Position numbers and translations under genes: made by a program | Source of the DNA: DASZQY01 sp036511595 | Lineage (GTDB): Bacteria; Pseudomonadota; Alphaproteobacteria; Rhizobiales; Kaistiaceae | Direction of reading: 5' to 3' | DNA length: 50,016 bases | Assembly (NCBI GenBank): GCA_036511595.1 | Contig: DATCBY010000059.1 | Coordinates: 1 to 50,016, forward strand | Shown: positions 24,558 to 33,062 of the stretch, in pieces | Layout of the letters: each line of letters starts with the position of its first letter | How positions within the stretch are numbered: position 1 is the first letter of the stretch | Notes under the pieces: generated by a model | What the model was told of the DNA's origin: nothing | The model's input: only the letters and a program-made list of their open reading frames with translations | The model's database searches: none

Positions 24558-25811
24558 CTAGAATACCTCACAGCCCGGCAGACCGCATGAAATGAGCCGG
24601 TTCGACGGGAAGTTCGTGATGATCTCGCAGCCGTCCTTGGTGACCACCACCTCTTCCTCGATGCGCGCCGCGCCGGAACCATCCTCCGCGCCCTTCCATG
24701 TCTCAAGGGCAAACACCATGCCCTCGCGGAGCGGCGTGTTCTGCCCGGAGAAGCGCTTGGAGAAGATCGGGCGTTCCCACAGCGACAGGCCGACACCGTG
24801 CCCGTACTGCAGGAGGAAGGCCTCGGCCTCGTCGCGGTAGCCAAAATCCTTGGCGTCGGGCCAGACGCGCGCCACCTCATCCGGCGTCACGCCCGGACGA
24901 ATCATGTCGATCGAGGCGCTGATCCACTTCGACGCCGTCTCGTAGGCGTCGATCTGGGTGTTGGTCGGCTCGCCGCAGACGAAGGTGCGGTAGTAGCAGG
25001 TGCGATAGCCGTTAAAGGAGTGCATGATGTCGAGGAACACCATGTCGCCCGGCTGGATCATCCGGTCGGAGAAGGTGTGCGAGTGCGGCCGGCCGCGCGG
25101 ACCGGAAACCGAGTTGACGCACTCCACACGCTCCGAGCCCATGCGGAACAGCCGGTCATTGGCGATGGCGACCAGCTCGTTTTCCCGCGTGCCCGGCCGG
25201 ATCGCGCGCGCGATGTCGACATAGGTGGCATCGACCATCGCCGCCGCCATTTTGAGCAGTTCGATCTCGTCCTTGGTCTTGATCTCGCGCGCATCGAGCA
25301 GCGCCTGCTGGCCGTCGACAACCTCGATGCCCTCGGCTTCGAGGGCACGCAGCATCGGCAGCTCCATGAGGTCGATGCCGATCGGCTCCTTGTCGATGCC
25401 GTAGTGGACAAGCGCCTTCTTGATCTGCTTGGCGAAGTCGGTCTGGATGCCCATGAACGGCGGCAGCGCGCCTTGCATGGTGGAAATCGGCGCGGCAACG
25501 TTGTCGGCGATCCACGGCGATGAGATGCGCTTGGCCGGCGGCGCTGGATCCCACAGGTAGGGCGGACCCTGCACCGGGCAGAGCGCGTAGCGCATGAACT
25601 TGTCGCGCGCCCACTCCCCGATATGCGTGCCGGTAACGTAGCGGATGTTGTCGAAATTGAAGCAAAGCACGGCACCTAGCCCGGCGTGCCGCACTGCTTC
25701 CTGGGCGCGCTTCAGGCGATCGTTGTGCAGCCGGTGGTAGTCGACACCGGCTTCCCAATCCTTTGCCTGGGTGCCAAAGGACGCGGTTGCCTGCGGACGA
25801 TTGTATTTCAC
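24558..25811 (-). CDS. M24-family peptidase-like protein (Xaa-Pro dipeptidase/creatinase fold) with altered metal site
   Basis: The protein has 417 residues from GTG 25811, which has GGGAGGAA 6 nt upstream; the longer frame to 26081 lacks this support. The N-terminal creatinase domain covers about residues 25-170 and the pita-bread catalytic domain about 180-410. Of the five usual metal ligands, Asp261, the His in GHGVGL, the Glu in ALETW and the Glu in RIEEE are present. The second Asp is replaced by Cys272 in the NGYRTCYYRTF stretch. Family members hydrolyse X-Pro peptides, creatine or ectoine, or act as lyases (DddP), so the true reaction is open. It is divergent from the DUF3237 gene and upstream of the CobW GTPase. 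Confidence 0.88.
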   Translation of the reverse strand: MKYNRPQATASFGTQAKDWEAGVDYHRLHNDRLKRAQEAVRHAGLGAVLCFNFDNIRYVTGTHIGEWARDKFMRYALCPVQGPPYLWDPAPPAKRISSPWIADNVAAPISTMQGALPPFMGIQTDFAKQIKKALVHYGIDKEPIGIDLMELPMLRALEAEGIEVVDGQQALLDAREIKTKDEIELLKMAAAMVDATYVDIARAIRPGTRENELVAIANDRLFRMGSERVECVNSVSGPRGRPHSHTFSDRMIQPGDMVFLDIMHSFNGYRTCYYRTFVCGEPTNTQIDAYETASKWISASIDMIRPGVTPDEVARVWPDAKDFGYRDEAEAFLLQYGHGVGLSLWERPIFSKRFSGQNTPLREGMVFALETWKGAEDGSGAARIEEEVVVTKDGCEIITNFPSNRLISCGLPGCEVF

Positions 25812-26007
25812 GAAGGTATTCCTCCCGAAAAATTCCGATGCCGGCGGCCTCGCCAAACTGTCCGCAGACCGTAGCCGGATTGCGGTCGTTTTCAAATCGG
25901 AGACTAGCGCCAAAACGGGCAGTTCGTCGCACCGCATTGGTCGATATGCGAACGGAGCCGCTTCCGTCTCGACCCGACTGCGTCGCCTGACTAAGGTTGC
26001 CGGCAAC

Positions 26008-26025
26008 GCGCCCTTCGATGGGCGC
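26008..26025 (+). other. Leader hairpin before the DUF3237 gene
   Basis: GCGCCC and GGGCGC flank a 6-nt loop (TTCGAT), and imperfect GCCG/CGGC pairs extend the stem outward. It ends about 10 nt before the GGAGGA ribosome binding site. It could be an operator or an RNA hairpin. Confidence 0.35.
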
Positions 26026-26047
26026 TCGGCAATTGGAGGAACTGACG

Positions 26048-26545
26048 ATGGACCGCCCAGCACTCGCCGGAATTTTGCCACCGGAGATGAAGGAGGTGCG
26101 CTGGCGGCCGCTGATGACCTTCTTTCTCGACATCAAGAAGCCGTGGGTTGTCGGCAAGACGCCGGTTGCCGATCGCCGCATCGCCGAACTGCCGGGCGGT
26201 TATTTCGAGGGCGACCGGCTCAAGGGGACGATCCTGCCGAGCGGCAGCGACTGGCAGACCGTGCGCGAGGACGGCGCCTGGATGATCAACGTCCGCACGC
26301 TGTTGGAGACGGACGACGGCGCCCTCATCGGCATGACCTACACCGGGCTCCGCCATGGCCCGAAAGAGGTCCTGGAGGCCCTTGCCAAGGGCGAGAAAGT
26401 CAATCCGAACGCCTACTACATGCGCGTCGTGCCGGTCTTCGAGACGGCGTCGGAGAAATACGGATGGCTGAACCGGGTTGTCGCGGTCGCCCACGGCCAT
26501 CGTCTTCCAAACGGCGCGATCTACAACGTTTTCGAAATCATCTAG
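26048..26545 (+). CDS. DUF3237-family protein
   Basis: This 165-residue protein starts at ATG 26048, which has GGAGGA 8 nt upstream; a frame opening at 25997 is less likely. It matches the DUF3237 pattern: LMTFFLDIKKPWVVGKTP near the N-terminus, LPGGYFEGDRLKGTILPSGSD, a DGAWMINVRTLLETDDGALI stretch, and VPVFETASEKYGWLN at the C-terminal end. The domain is a small beta-barrel of unknown function, often found beside catabolic genes. No signal peptide or membrane segment is seen. It is divergent from the M24 gene and convergent with the flavin monooxygenase gene. Confidence 0.85.
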   Translation: MDRPALAGILPPEMKEVRWRPLMTFFLDIKKPWVVGKTPVADRRIAELPGGYFEGDRLKGTILPSGSDWQTVREDGAWMINVRTLLETDDGALIGMTYTGLRHGPKEVLEALAKGEKVNPNAYYMRVVPVFETASEKYGWLNRVVAVAHGHRLPNGAIYNVFEII

Positions 26546-26566
26546 CGCTCCAGGTGGGAGGATGCT

Positions 26567-26596
26567 GAAGCGCAGGGGCTGCTCACCCGGCGCTTC
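26567..26596. terminator. Hairpin between convergent genes, possible bidirectional terminator
   Basis: GAAGCGC (26567-26573) pairs with GCGCTTC (26590-26596). Inside, GGG can pair with CCC after one mismatch, leaving a loop of about 7 nt. It lies in the 72-bp gap between the DUF3237 and flavin monooxygenase stops. No T-run follows on either strand. Confidence 0.4.
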
Positions 26597-26617
26597 GCCC
26601 TCATCGGCTGATCGCGG

Positions 26618-27844
26618 CTATGATTTCGGGATCAGGTCATAAAACTGCCAGGCGCGATCGCTCCACACACCGCCGATTTCGCGGCCGGCCGCGCCCACGA
26701 TGTTGGGATTGATGGTGAAGTGGTTGGCGGCGGTCATCATCTCGCGGAAGACCCGCTGCATGACGCCCGCGCGCAACGACGCGCCACCCGCCGCCCGATA
26801 CGCGAACTGGCAGCCTTCCACGCCGGCTTCATGCACCTCGGACTTGGCGAGATGAATGAGGCTGATCTGGCGTGTCGAAACGCGCTGGCCCGCCTCGATG
26901 GACGCCTCGACATCCGCCCACACCTCGAAGAGGAAGGCGCGAGCGGCGCGGACACGGGCTTCCGCGCGACCATAGTCGAACCAGAACTTGTCGCTTTCGC
27001 CAAGCAAACCTGAACGCCCGGTCTTGCTGCGCGCGAACTTGGCGATCTCGTCCATCATGCGCCGCCCGGTGCCGATGGCCCAGCCCGAATGACCTATGGC
27101 CGCAAGGCCGACCACGCCGAGGCTGAAGAACTCCTTCAGGCGCTGCGGCTCCGCGGTCAGGATCGGGAAAACGAAATCGTCGGGGATGAAAATGTCCTTG
27201 GCGTCATAATCGATGCTGCCGGTGGCGCGCAGGCCGATCACGTCCCAGTTGCCGAGGAGGCCGTGCTCGCCGACCGGGGCGTGGGCGCAGAGCACAATCA
27301 CGTTGCCGTTCTCGTCCTTGGCGGGCTTGCCGGTCCCATCGTCGACCAGCGCGGCGCTGTGGGTATAGGTCGCGTGATACATGCCGCTGCCGTAGGACCA
27401 CTTGCCGTTCAGCAGATAGCCGCCCTCGACCTTCTTCATCATGCCCGTCGGCGTGCCCTGACCGGAGAAGCGGTTCTCGGTGCCCGGGGCGAAAAGCTTG
27501 TCGACCGCGCTGTCGGGCAGGAAGGCCGCCGCCATCGCGCTGACGCAGGCATGCACCATCGAAATCCAGCCGGCCGAGCCACTGTAATAGGTGATCGCCT
27601 CAATCAACTTCATTCCCTGACTGGGCGACAGCTGCAATCCGCCGTTCTCTTCGGCCGCGAAGATGTGCGACATGCGCAGGGGCCTGAGCGCGTTGAAGGT
27701 CGCATCGTTCAGCTTGCCGAGGTCATCGTTCGCCTGGGCGTTCTCTTCGAGGATCGGCCCAATCTTCTTGATCTGCTCGAGCATGCCCGCGAAGTCCGCT
27801 TGCGTGCCCCAATAGCTGCCAGTCGATTTCATCGGCTTGTTCAT
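26618..27844 (-). CDS. Acyl-CoA dehydrogenase-like flavin monooxygenase, oxygenase component (group D, HsaA-like)
   Basis: This 408-residue protein has the acyl-CoA dehydrogenase fold but resembles reduced-flavin-dependent hydroxylases such as HsaA/HpaB-type oxygenases. It has SHIFAAEENGG, SGSAGWISMVHAC, LNGKWSYGSGMYHATY (the WSYGSG segment typical of this group), GLRATGSIDY, and a C-terminal helical bundle ending with a FTINPNIVG segment. ATG 27844 has GGGAGGAA upstream. A flavin reductase partner is not encoded nearby. It is the last gene of the liv-headed operon, 67 bp after the hydrolase, suggesting hydroxylation of the imported compound or of an intermediate from it. Confidence 0.82.
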   Translation of the reverse strand: MNKPMKSTGSYWGTQADFAGMLEQIKKIGPILEENAQANDDLGKLNDATFNALRPLRMSHIFAAEENGGLQLSPSQGMKLIEAITYYSGSAGWISMVHACVSAMAAAFLPDSAVDKLFAPGTENRFSGQGTPTGMMKKVEGGYLLNGKWSYGSGMYHATYTHSAALVDDGTGKPAKDENGNVIVLCAHAPVGEHGLLGNWDVIGLRATGSIDYDAKDIFIPDDFVFPILTAEPQRLKEFFSLGVVGLAAIGHSGWAIGTGRRMMDEIAKFARSKTGRSGLLGESDKFWFDYGRAEARVRAARAFLFEVWADVEASIEAGQRVSTRQISLIHLAKSEVHEAGVEGCQFAYRAAGGASLRAGVMQRVFREMMTAANHFTINPNIVGAAGREIGGVWSDRAWQFYDLIPKS

Positions 27845-27911
27845 GTGTTTCCTCCCAGGTTACGCGACTTCCGGAGCTGACAAGCGGGCGTTCACTTCAA
27901 TCAAGTAGATA

Positions 27912-28691
27912 TCATCCGGCGAGAAAATCACCGATCGCGGTCACCACGGACGGCTCTTCCTGCATCGCAAAATGACCGACGCCGCGGGCGATGTAGGTGG
28001 TGGCGTTGGGGATGCGCTTTGCCCAGATTTCCGCCTGGCCCGGCGCCAGCATGCGATCCTTGTCGCCCCAGACTATGAGCGTCTTGTTCGGGATGCGGCT
28101 CAGCCAGCGGCCAATGTTCGGATGGCCAAAACCGTGAGCCTTGAGGATGTTGCCGAGCGCCGCGCCCTCTTTCCCGCGCGCGGCGCCGAACTCTTCAGGC
28201 GGCGGCGAATCGGATCCGCCCGGGAAATAGCGGAGCGCCACATCGACGTTGTGAGCGAGATAGCCGGGCAGCTCCTGCGGGCTGATCGTACCAAGGTCGG
28301 CACCCGCATGATCCGGGTGATTGAGACCCGCCGGCGCGTTCAGCACCAGCCGATTGAAGCGCTCGCCGGCGACGACCGCCATTTCGGCCGCCATCCATCC
28401 GCCCATGGAGTGGCCTATAAGATGCGGCTTGTCGAGCTTGAGCGCCGATACGAGGCGGAGATTGTGGACGACCATGTCCTGCATGCCGGCGACGTGCGGC
28501 GCCGGACCGCTCTCGCCGAAGCCCGGATGGAAGGGCAGATAGACTCGGAACCGGTCGGCAAGACCGCGCGCCCACTCATAGCCCTCGAGCGTGGCGGCGC
28601 CGTGCAGCGCGATGACGGCGGGGCCCTTGCCGATTGCCTTGACGACGGTCGAAACGCCGTCGATGTCGAATTTCAGCGTTTCAAAATCCAT
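27912..28691 (-). CDS. Alpha/beta hydrolase
   Basis: This 259-residue protein has the alpha/beta hydrolase fold. The oxyanion HG is in IALHGAAT, the nucleophile elbow is GHSMGGW with Ser95, an acid lies in WGDKD (Asp210 or 212), and the catalytic His240 is in GVGHFAM. Size and motifs match the MhpC/ring-cleavage-product hydrolase and lactonase group; C-C bond cleavage versus ester hydrolysis cannot be settled. ATG 28691 has GGGAGG 11 nt upstream. It sits between the alcohol dehydrogenase (20 bp) and the flavin monooxygenase. Confidence 0.9.
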   Translation of the reverse strand: MDFETLKFDIDGVSTVVKAIGKGPAVIALHGAATLEGYEWARGLADRFRVYLPFHPGFGESGPAPHVAGMQDMVVHNLRLVSALKLDKPHLIGHSMGGWMAAEMAVVAGERFNRLVLNAPAGLNHPDHAGADLGTISPQELPGYLAHNVDVALRYFPGGSDSPPPEEFGAARGKEGAALGNILKAHGFGHPNIGRWLSRIPNKTLIVWGDKDRMLAPGQAEIWAKRIPNATTYIARGVGHFAMQEEPSVVTAIGDFLAG

Positions 28692-28711
28692 GACTCATTC
28701 GCCTCCCGTAC

Positions 28712-29725
28712 CTAGCCTGCCAACGCGTCGATCAGAACCTTGCACTGGGTCGTCCGGCGCTTGAGCGCCTCGAATGTATCGGGCGTCTGCAGGAAACTGA
28801 TCCTGTCAGTGATCAGCGCCTGCGGCCGGAAGCGGCCGGGACCGAGCGCGTCGATGGCGGTCGCGAACTCGGCCATCGTGAAGAAAACGGCAAAGATGAC
28901 CTGGATCTCCTTCGAGATCGCTGCGAACGGATCCCACTCGTCGCCGCCGACACAAAGGCCGACGGCCACAACCGTGCCGTGAATGCGGACAAGACGGCAG
29001 GCGAAGTCAATCAGGCCCTTCTTGCCGACGCACTCGAAAACGATGTCCGGCTTGCCGCCGATCATCTCCTTGAGCTGCGACTCGAGCTTCGGTCCCGATA
29101 TCGCGAAGCCGGTCGCGCCAACGGCTGCCGCCCGCTCTTCCTGATGGTCGGTGAGATCGGCGACGATGATCGCGCCGGCCCCCAGCCGTCTCGCCCAGAA
29201 GGCGACCAGAAGCCCGATCGGCCCGGCGCCGAGGATCAGCACCTTGTCGCCGGGCTTCATCCCCGAACGGTTGACCGCATGCAGGCCGACGGAAGTCGGT
29301 TCCGCCAATGCGCCCTCGACCACCGGAAGATCGTCCGGCAGCCGGCGGCACTGGCGCGCGGCCACGGCGGTCAACTCGGCATAGCCTCCGCCGATCAGGT
29401 GCATCTCGGCGCACCAGGCCGGCTCGCCCTTGCGGCAGCTTTCGCAGTGGCCGCAGCCCCACATGGGCGCGACAGCGACACGATCGCCGGGCTCAAAATC
29501 CGACACACCCGACCCGACCGAAACAATCTCACCCGCAAATTCGTGGCCGAGCACGGTCCCCTGCCCGACACCGAAGGTGACGGGATCCTCGCTGATGTGC
29601 AGGTCGGAGCCGCATATGCCGCAGGCGGCGACGCGCAGCAGAACCTCGTCCGCCGCCGGCTGCGGCGCCTGGACTTCGTCGACACGGAGCGGGCGACCGA
29701 CGCCATCGAAGATCGCGGCCTTCAC
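28712..29725 (-). CDS. Zinc-dependent medium-chain alcohol dehydrogenase
   Basis: This 337-residue MDR oxidoreductase has catalytic zinc ligands Cys38 (CGICGSDLH) and His61-Glu62 (GHEFAGE). The structural zinc is held by Cys91, 94, 97 and 105 in WGCGHCESCRKGEPAWC. The NAD-binding motif is LGAGPIGLL. The start is GTG 29725, which overlaps the livM stop (GTGA), so translation is coupled; upstream extension of this frame only runs antiphase through livM. The enzyme probably oxidises an alcohol made from the imported substrate. It is gene 6 of the predicted eight-gene operon. Confidence 0.92.
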   Translation of the reverse strand: MKAAIFDGVGRPLRVDEVQAPQPAADEVLLRVAACGICGSDLHISEDPVTFGVGQGTVLGHEFAGEIVSVGSGVSDFEPGDRVAVAPMWGCGHCESCRKGEPAWCAEMHLIGGGYAELTAVAARQCRRLPDDLPVVEGALAEPTSVGLHAVNRSGMKPGDKVLILGAGPIGLLVAFWARRLGAGAIIVADLTDHQEERAAAVGATGFAISGPKLESQLKEMIGGKPDIVFECVGKKGLIDFACRLVRIHGTVVAVGLCVGGDEWDPFAAISKEIQVIFAVFFTMAEFATAIDALGPGRFRPQALITDRISFLQTPDTFEALKRRTTQCKVLIDALAG

Positions 29726-30750
29726 TTGCGATCCTCCAGCAGCGTGCGCCGGGTCGGGAACCACGGAGCGTCGATCACCTTGCAGATCAGCCCCCAGACG
29801 CCGCCGCGCGCGAACAGCGCGACGAACAGGGTCAGCAGTCCGAGCACGACCAGATAGGTCGCTCCATATTGCGCGAACCACTTGTCCGCGAAGAAATAGA
29901 TGCAGGCGCCGATCAGCGTACCTTCGATCGAGCCAAGCCCGCCGACCATGACGATGAAGATGGCGACGTTGGCCCAGCTCGGGCTGTAGGTGGAGGGCGG
30001 CGTGATGCGGAGCTGCGCCATGAAGTAGATGCCGCCGGCCAAGCCGGTGCCGACTGCGGCCATAACCCAGATCAGGAAGCGGAGCCGGCCGACGTTGACG
30101 CCCTGGCTTGCCGCGGCAATCGGATTGTCGCGCATCGCCGCCAGGGCAAGGCCATAGCGGGAGCGGAGCAGCCAGTAGCTGCCGCCGATGGTAACCAGCA
30201 GCAACAGACCACAGAGCAGCGAAATGCCGATGGACCGCTCTGTGGCGGAATATTGCGTCATGACGCGCAGGCTGAGGCCGGCGCCGCCATTGACGTAGGG
30301 GAACACCGACGTTCCCAGCCGGAACACCTCCGCCACGACCCAAGTGCCGATGGCGAAGTATGGACCATCAAGGCGGTGGAGGAGGCCGTAGGTCGGCACT
30401 GCGACGATCGCCGGAGCGATCACGCAAAGCAGCACGGCCACGAAAGGATTGACGCCCCAGAACTGCGCCATCACGAACATGAAATAGGCCGCGACGCCTA
30501 TGAAGGTCTGCTGGCCCACCGAAACGAGGCCGGCGTAGCCGCCGAGCAGGTTCCACATCTGCGCGATGGCGATGTAGCAGCAAAGCTCCACGACATCGCG
30601 GATAACACCTTGGCTCGCCCACCACGGCATGGCGACAACGGCGACAAGAGCGGCGATGCCTAGCGCCATCGCGATCACGCCGGAGCGCGTCTGGCGACGC
30701 ACGTGAACCGTCGGGAGCGGAGGTGCGACGGTGTCGCTCATGCTTGTCAT
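29722..30750 (-). CDS. livM: Branched-chain amino acid-type ABC transporter permease LivM
   Basis: This 342-residue inner-membrane permease has about ten hydrophobic helices. The family motif region NLLGGYAGLVSVGQQTFIGV and the EAA-like loop SRYGLALAAMRDNPIAAASQ are visible. ATG 30750 shares one base with the livH stop (TGATG). A second ATG three codons on is possible. It works with LivH, LivG and LivF and the binding protein upstream. In this family substrates range from branched-chain amino acids to amides, urea and aromatic acids, so the catabolic genes downstream are the better clue. Confidence 0.93.
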   Translation of the reverse strand: MTSMSDTVAPPLPTVHVRRQTRSGVIAMALGIAALVAVVAMPWWASQGVIRDVVELCCYIAIAQMWNLLGGYAGLVSVGQQTFIGVAAYFMFVMAQFWGVNPFVAVLLCVIAPAIVAVPTYGLLHRLDGPYFAIGTWVVAEVFRLGTSVFPYVNGGAGLSLRVMTQYSATERSIGISLLCGLLLLVTIGGSYWLLRSRYGLALAAMRDNPIAAASQGVNVGRLRFLIWVMAAVGTGLAGGIYFMAQLRITPPSTYSPSWANVAIFIVMVGGLGSIEGTLIGACIYFFADKWFAQYGATYLVVLGLLTLFVALFARGGVWGLICKVIDAPWFPTRRTLLEDRK

Positions 30751-31604
30751 CACCTTCCCAACAGGCCCTGCGGCCGCACCGCGAGAACGGCCAGAAATAC
30801 GAGATGACCCGCAAGAATCCCGAATCCCGGATCGATGCGGAAACCGATTGACTGGCTGACGCCCAGCACCATGGCACCGATGAAGGCGCCCCAGATGGAG
30901 CCCATACCGCCGATGATGACCGCCTCGAAGGCGTAGATGAGCTGAAAGGGTCCATCGGACGGCGCGACGGTCGTGCGAAGCGACTGGAACACCGCCGCAA
31001 AACCAAGGATCGCGACCGCGATCGCCGTTGCGCCGGCATAGACGCTCTTGGGGCTCACGCCGGTCATCGCTGCGGCTTCGACATCGGCGGCGGAGGCGCG
31101 CAGCGCGCGTCCGAAGCGGGTAAAGCGCAGCACTCCGTCGAGGCCGCCGGTCAGCACTGTAGCGGTGATCAGCACGATGATGGGCAGCACGCCGACGAAC
31201 AGCGGGCCGACCTGAAAGGATAGCTGCTCGATTCCGTGGCCGTTCAGCGAGCGGGTATCGGCGGACCAGATTTGCAGCATGGCGTTCTGCATGGCCACGG
31301 ACAGGCCGAACGTTGCGATCAGCGAGGGCAGCGGATCGGCGCCGACAACGCGATTGAGGATAACGCGCTGCAGTCCCCAGCCGATAACGCCGCCGAGCAC
31401 CACCAGGATGACCAGCACCGTCCACGGCCCGATCGAGAAATACGCCGCGGCGCTGATACCGATGAGGGCGAGCAGGACGGTCAGGTCGCCATGGGTGATG
31501 TTGACGATCCGCATGACGCCGAACATCAGCGCCATGCCGAGGGCGTACTGCGCGTAAAGGCCGCCCAGCAGGATTCCCTGAACCAATCCGTCAAGCCAAT
31601 GCAT
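30750..31604 (-). CDS. livH: Branched-chain amino acid-type ABC transporter permease LivH
   Basis: This 284-residue permease has the LivH opening (LDGLVQGILLGGLYAQYALG), MRIVNITHGDL, and the EAA-like loop RFGRALRASAADVEAAAMTG. The conserved AVIIGGMGSIWGAFIGAMVL segment lies near the C-terminus. Its start overlaps the livF 3' end by 14 nt and its stop overlaps the livM ATG by one base. The standard family length and lack of disruption indicate a working gene. Confidence 0.94.
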   Translation of the reverse strand: MHWLDGLVQGILLGGLYAQYALGMALMFGVMRIVNITHGDLTVLLALIGISAAAYFSIGPWTVLVILVVLGGVIGWGLQRVILNRVVGADPLPSLIATFGLSVAMQNAMLQIWSADTRSLNGHGIEQLSFQVGPLFVGVLPIIVLITATVLTGGLDGVLRFTRFGRALRASAADVEAAAMTGVSPKSVYAGATAIAVAILGFAAVFQSLRTTVAPSDGPFQLIYAFEAVIIGGMGSIWGAFIGAMVLGVSQSIGFRIDPGFGILAGHLVFLAVLAVRPQGLLGR

Positions 31605-32316
31605 GCGAGCCCCCGAAATAGGCTTCGCCGATGGCTTCGCGGGTGATGTCCGATGATTTACCGGATAGTGTCACGCGCCCTTCCAGCATGCAGTAGAGCC
31701 GATTGGAGGCCGACTGGGCGAGGCCTACGTCCTGCTCGACCAGAACGATGGCGGTTCCCGTCGCGGATATTGAAGGGATCGACTGATAGATCTCCTTCAC
31801 GACTTTTGGCGCCAGGCCGAGACTGATCTCATCGCAGAGCAAAACGCGCGGCTGGTTCAGGAGCGAGCGGCCGATGGCGACCATCTGCTGTTGACCGCCC
31901 GAAAGCGACTCAACAGGGACGGCTCGTTTCTCCCTCAGCATCGGGAACAAATCCAGGACCCGGTCGAGCGTCCAGCCACCGGCGCGAGTGGGCGCCGCAT
32001 GGTCGATCGCAACCCGGAGATTGTCTTCGACCGACATGCCGGTGAAGAGGCGGCGACCCTCCGGCACGATCGCAACACCTTGGGAAACCATGCGGTGAGG
32101 TTGCGACCCGCCAACCGGCTGCCCCTCCAGCCGCACCATGTCGGGAGCGACGCGCAGCATGCCCATTATGGATTTCAAGAGGGTCGACTTGCCGGCGCCA
32201 TTGGCGCCGATGAGGGCGACGACCTCGCCGGCCTCGATCTCGAAGTCGATCCCGTAGAGAGCCTGAAAATCGCCGTAGCGCGCGACCAGCGCGTGCGTCG
32301 ACAGAAGCGCGGTCAT
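31591..32316 (-). CDS. livF: ABC transporter ATP-binding protein LivF
   Basis: This 241-residue ATPase has Walker A GANGAGKST, Q-loop region VSQGVAIVPEGRRLF, signature LSGGQQQM, Walker B VLLCDEIS and a Gln in place of the H-loop His context at VLVEQDV, the usual form in LivF. ATG 32316 overlaps the livG stop as ATGA. Longer forms of the frame run through livG and are not coding. It pairs with LivG on the cytoplasmic face of the LivHM permease. Confidence 0.94.
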   Translation of the reverse strand: MTALLSTHALVARYGDFQALYGIDFEIEAGEVVALIGANGAGKSTLLKSIMGMLRVAPDMVRLEGQPVGGSQPHRMVSQGVAIVPEGRRLFTGMSVEDNLRVAIDHAAPTRAGGWTLDRVLDLFPMLREKRAVPVESLSGGQQQMVAIGRSLLNQPRVLLCDEISLGLAPKVVKEIYQSIPSISATGTAIVLVEQDVGLAQSASNRLYCMLEGRVTLSGKSSDITREAIGEAYFGGSHALA

Positions 32317-33041
32317 GCCTCTATGCCCATATAGACCCGCTTGACCTCGGGATCCTTGATGACCGTCTGCGGCGCGCCCTCGGCGATTTTCTCGCCAAAA
32401 TTCAGGACCATGATGCGATCCGCCGCCGCCAGCAGCGCATGCAGCACATGTTCGATCCACACGATCGTGACGCCGCTGTCGCGGATGCGACGGATGAGTT
32501 CAACAAGGACCCCGCCCTCGTCGTTGGTGAGCCCACCGGCTATCTCGTCGAGAAGCAGAAGCTTAGGATTGGACGCCAACGCACGCGCCAGTTCGAGCCG
32601 CTTGCGGTCGAGCAGCGTCAGCGCGCCGGCCATGCGATTCGCCTTCCCCGACAGTTCGCACTCCTCAAGGATACGCGCGCACACCGGATAGCTCTCCGAC
32701 TCGGAACGCTGTCCGCCGAAGGTCGCCGCGACGAGGAGATTTTCGAAGGTGGTCATCGTGTCGTATGGACGCGGGATCTGGTAGGTGCGCCCGATGCCGA
32801 GCCGGCAGCGAAGGTGTGGGGGCTCGCGGAGCAGCGACTGCCCCGCGAACACCAATTCCCCGCCGTCCCGCCTCAAGTCACCGCTGATAAGGTTGAACAG
32901 CGTCGTCTTCCCCGCGCCGTTGGGTCCGAGGATGCCCAGCACATCGCCGGGCATCACATCGAAGCTAACTTCGTGAAGAACACGAACGGCCCCGAAGGAC
33001 TTGTTGAGTCCTCGCGCCTGAAGCAGCACGTTTCCGTCCAT
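32313..33041 (-). CDS. livG: ABC transporter ATP-binding protein LivG
   Basis: This 242-residue ATPase has Walker A GPNGAGKTT (residues 39-47), GIGRTYQIPRPYDTMT and Walker B LLLLDEIAGGL. The signature region reads ALTLLDRKRLELARAL; the usual SYGQQRRLEIARA is replaced, so the C-loop Ser-Gly-Gln pattern is missing. LivF carries an intact signature. ATG 33041 follows the binding protein stop by 21 bp. Confidence 0.92.
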   Translation of the reverse strand: MDGNVLLQARGLNKSFGAVRVLHEVSFDVMPGDVLGILGPNGAGKTTLFNLISGDLRRDGGELVFAGQSLLREPPHLRCRLGIGRTYQIPRPYDTMTTFENLLVAATFGGQRSESESYPVCARILEECELSGKANRMAGALTLLDRKRLELARALASNPKLLLLDEIAGGLTNDEGGVLVELIRRIRDSGVTIVWIEHVLHALLAAADRIMVLNFGEKIAEGAPQTVIKDPEVKRVYMGIEA

Positions 33042-33062
33042 CGGGGCCCTCTGTCCTGTGCC

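Noticed and set aside
25812..26081. N-terminal extension of the M24 protein to 507 residues
   Set aside because: GTG 25811 has a strong ribosome binding site at the right spacing and gives the family's normal length; the extension looks non-homologous.
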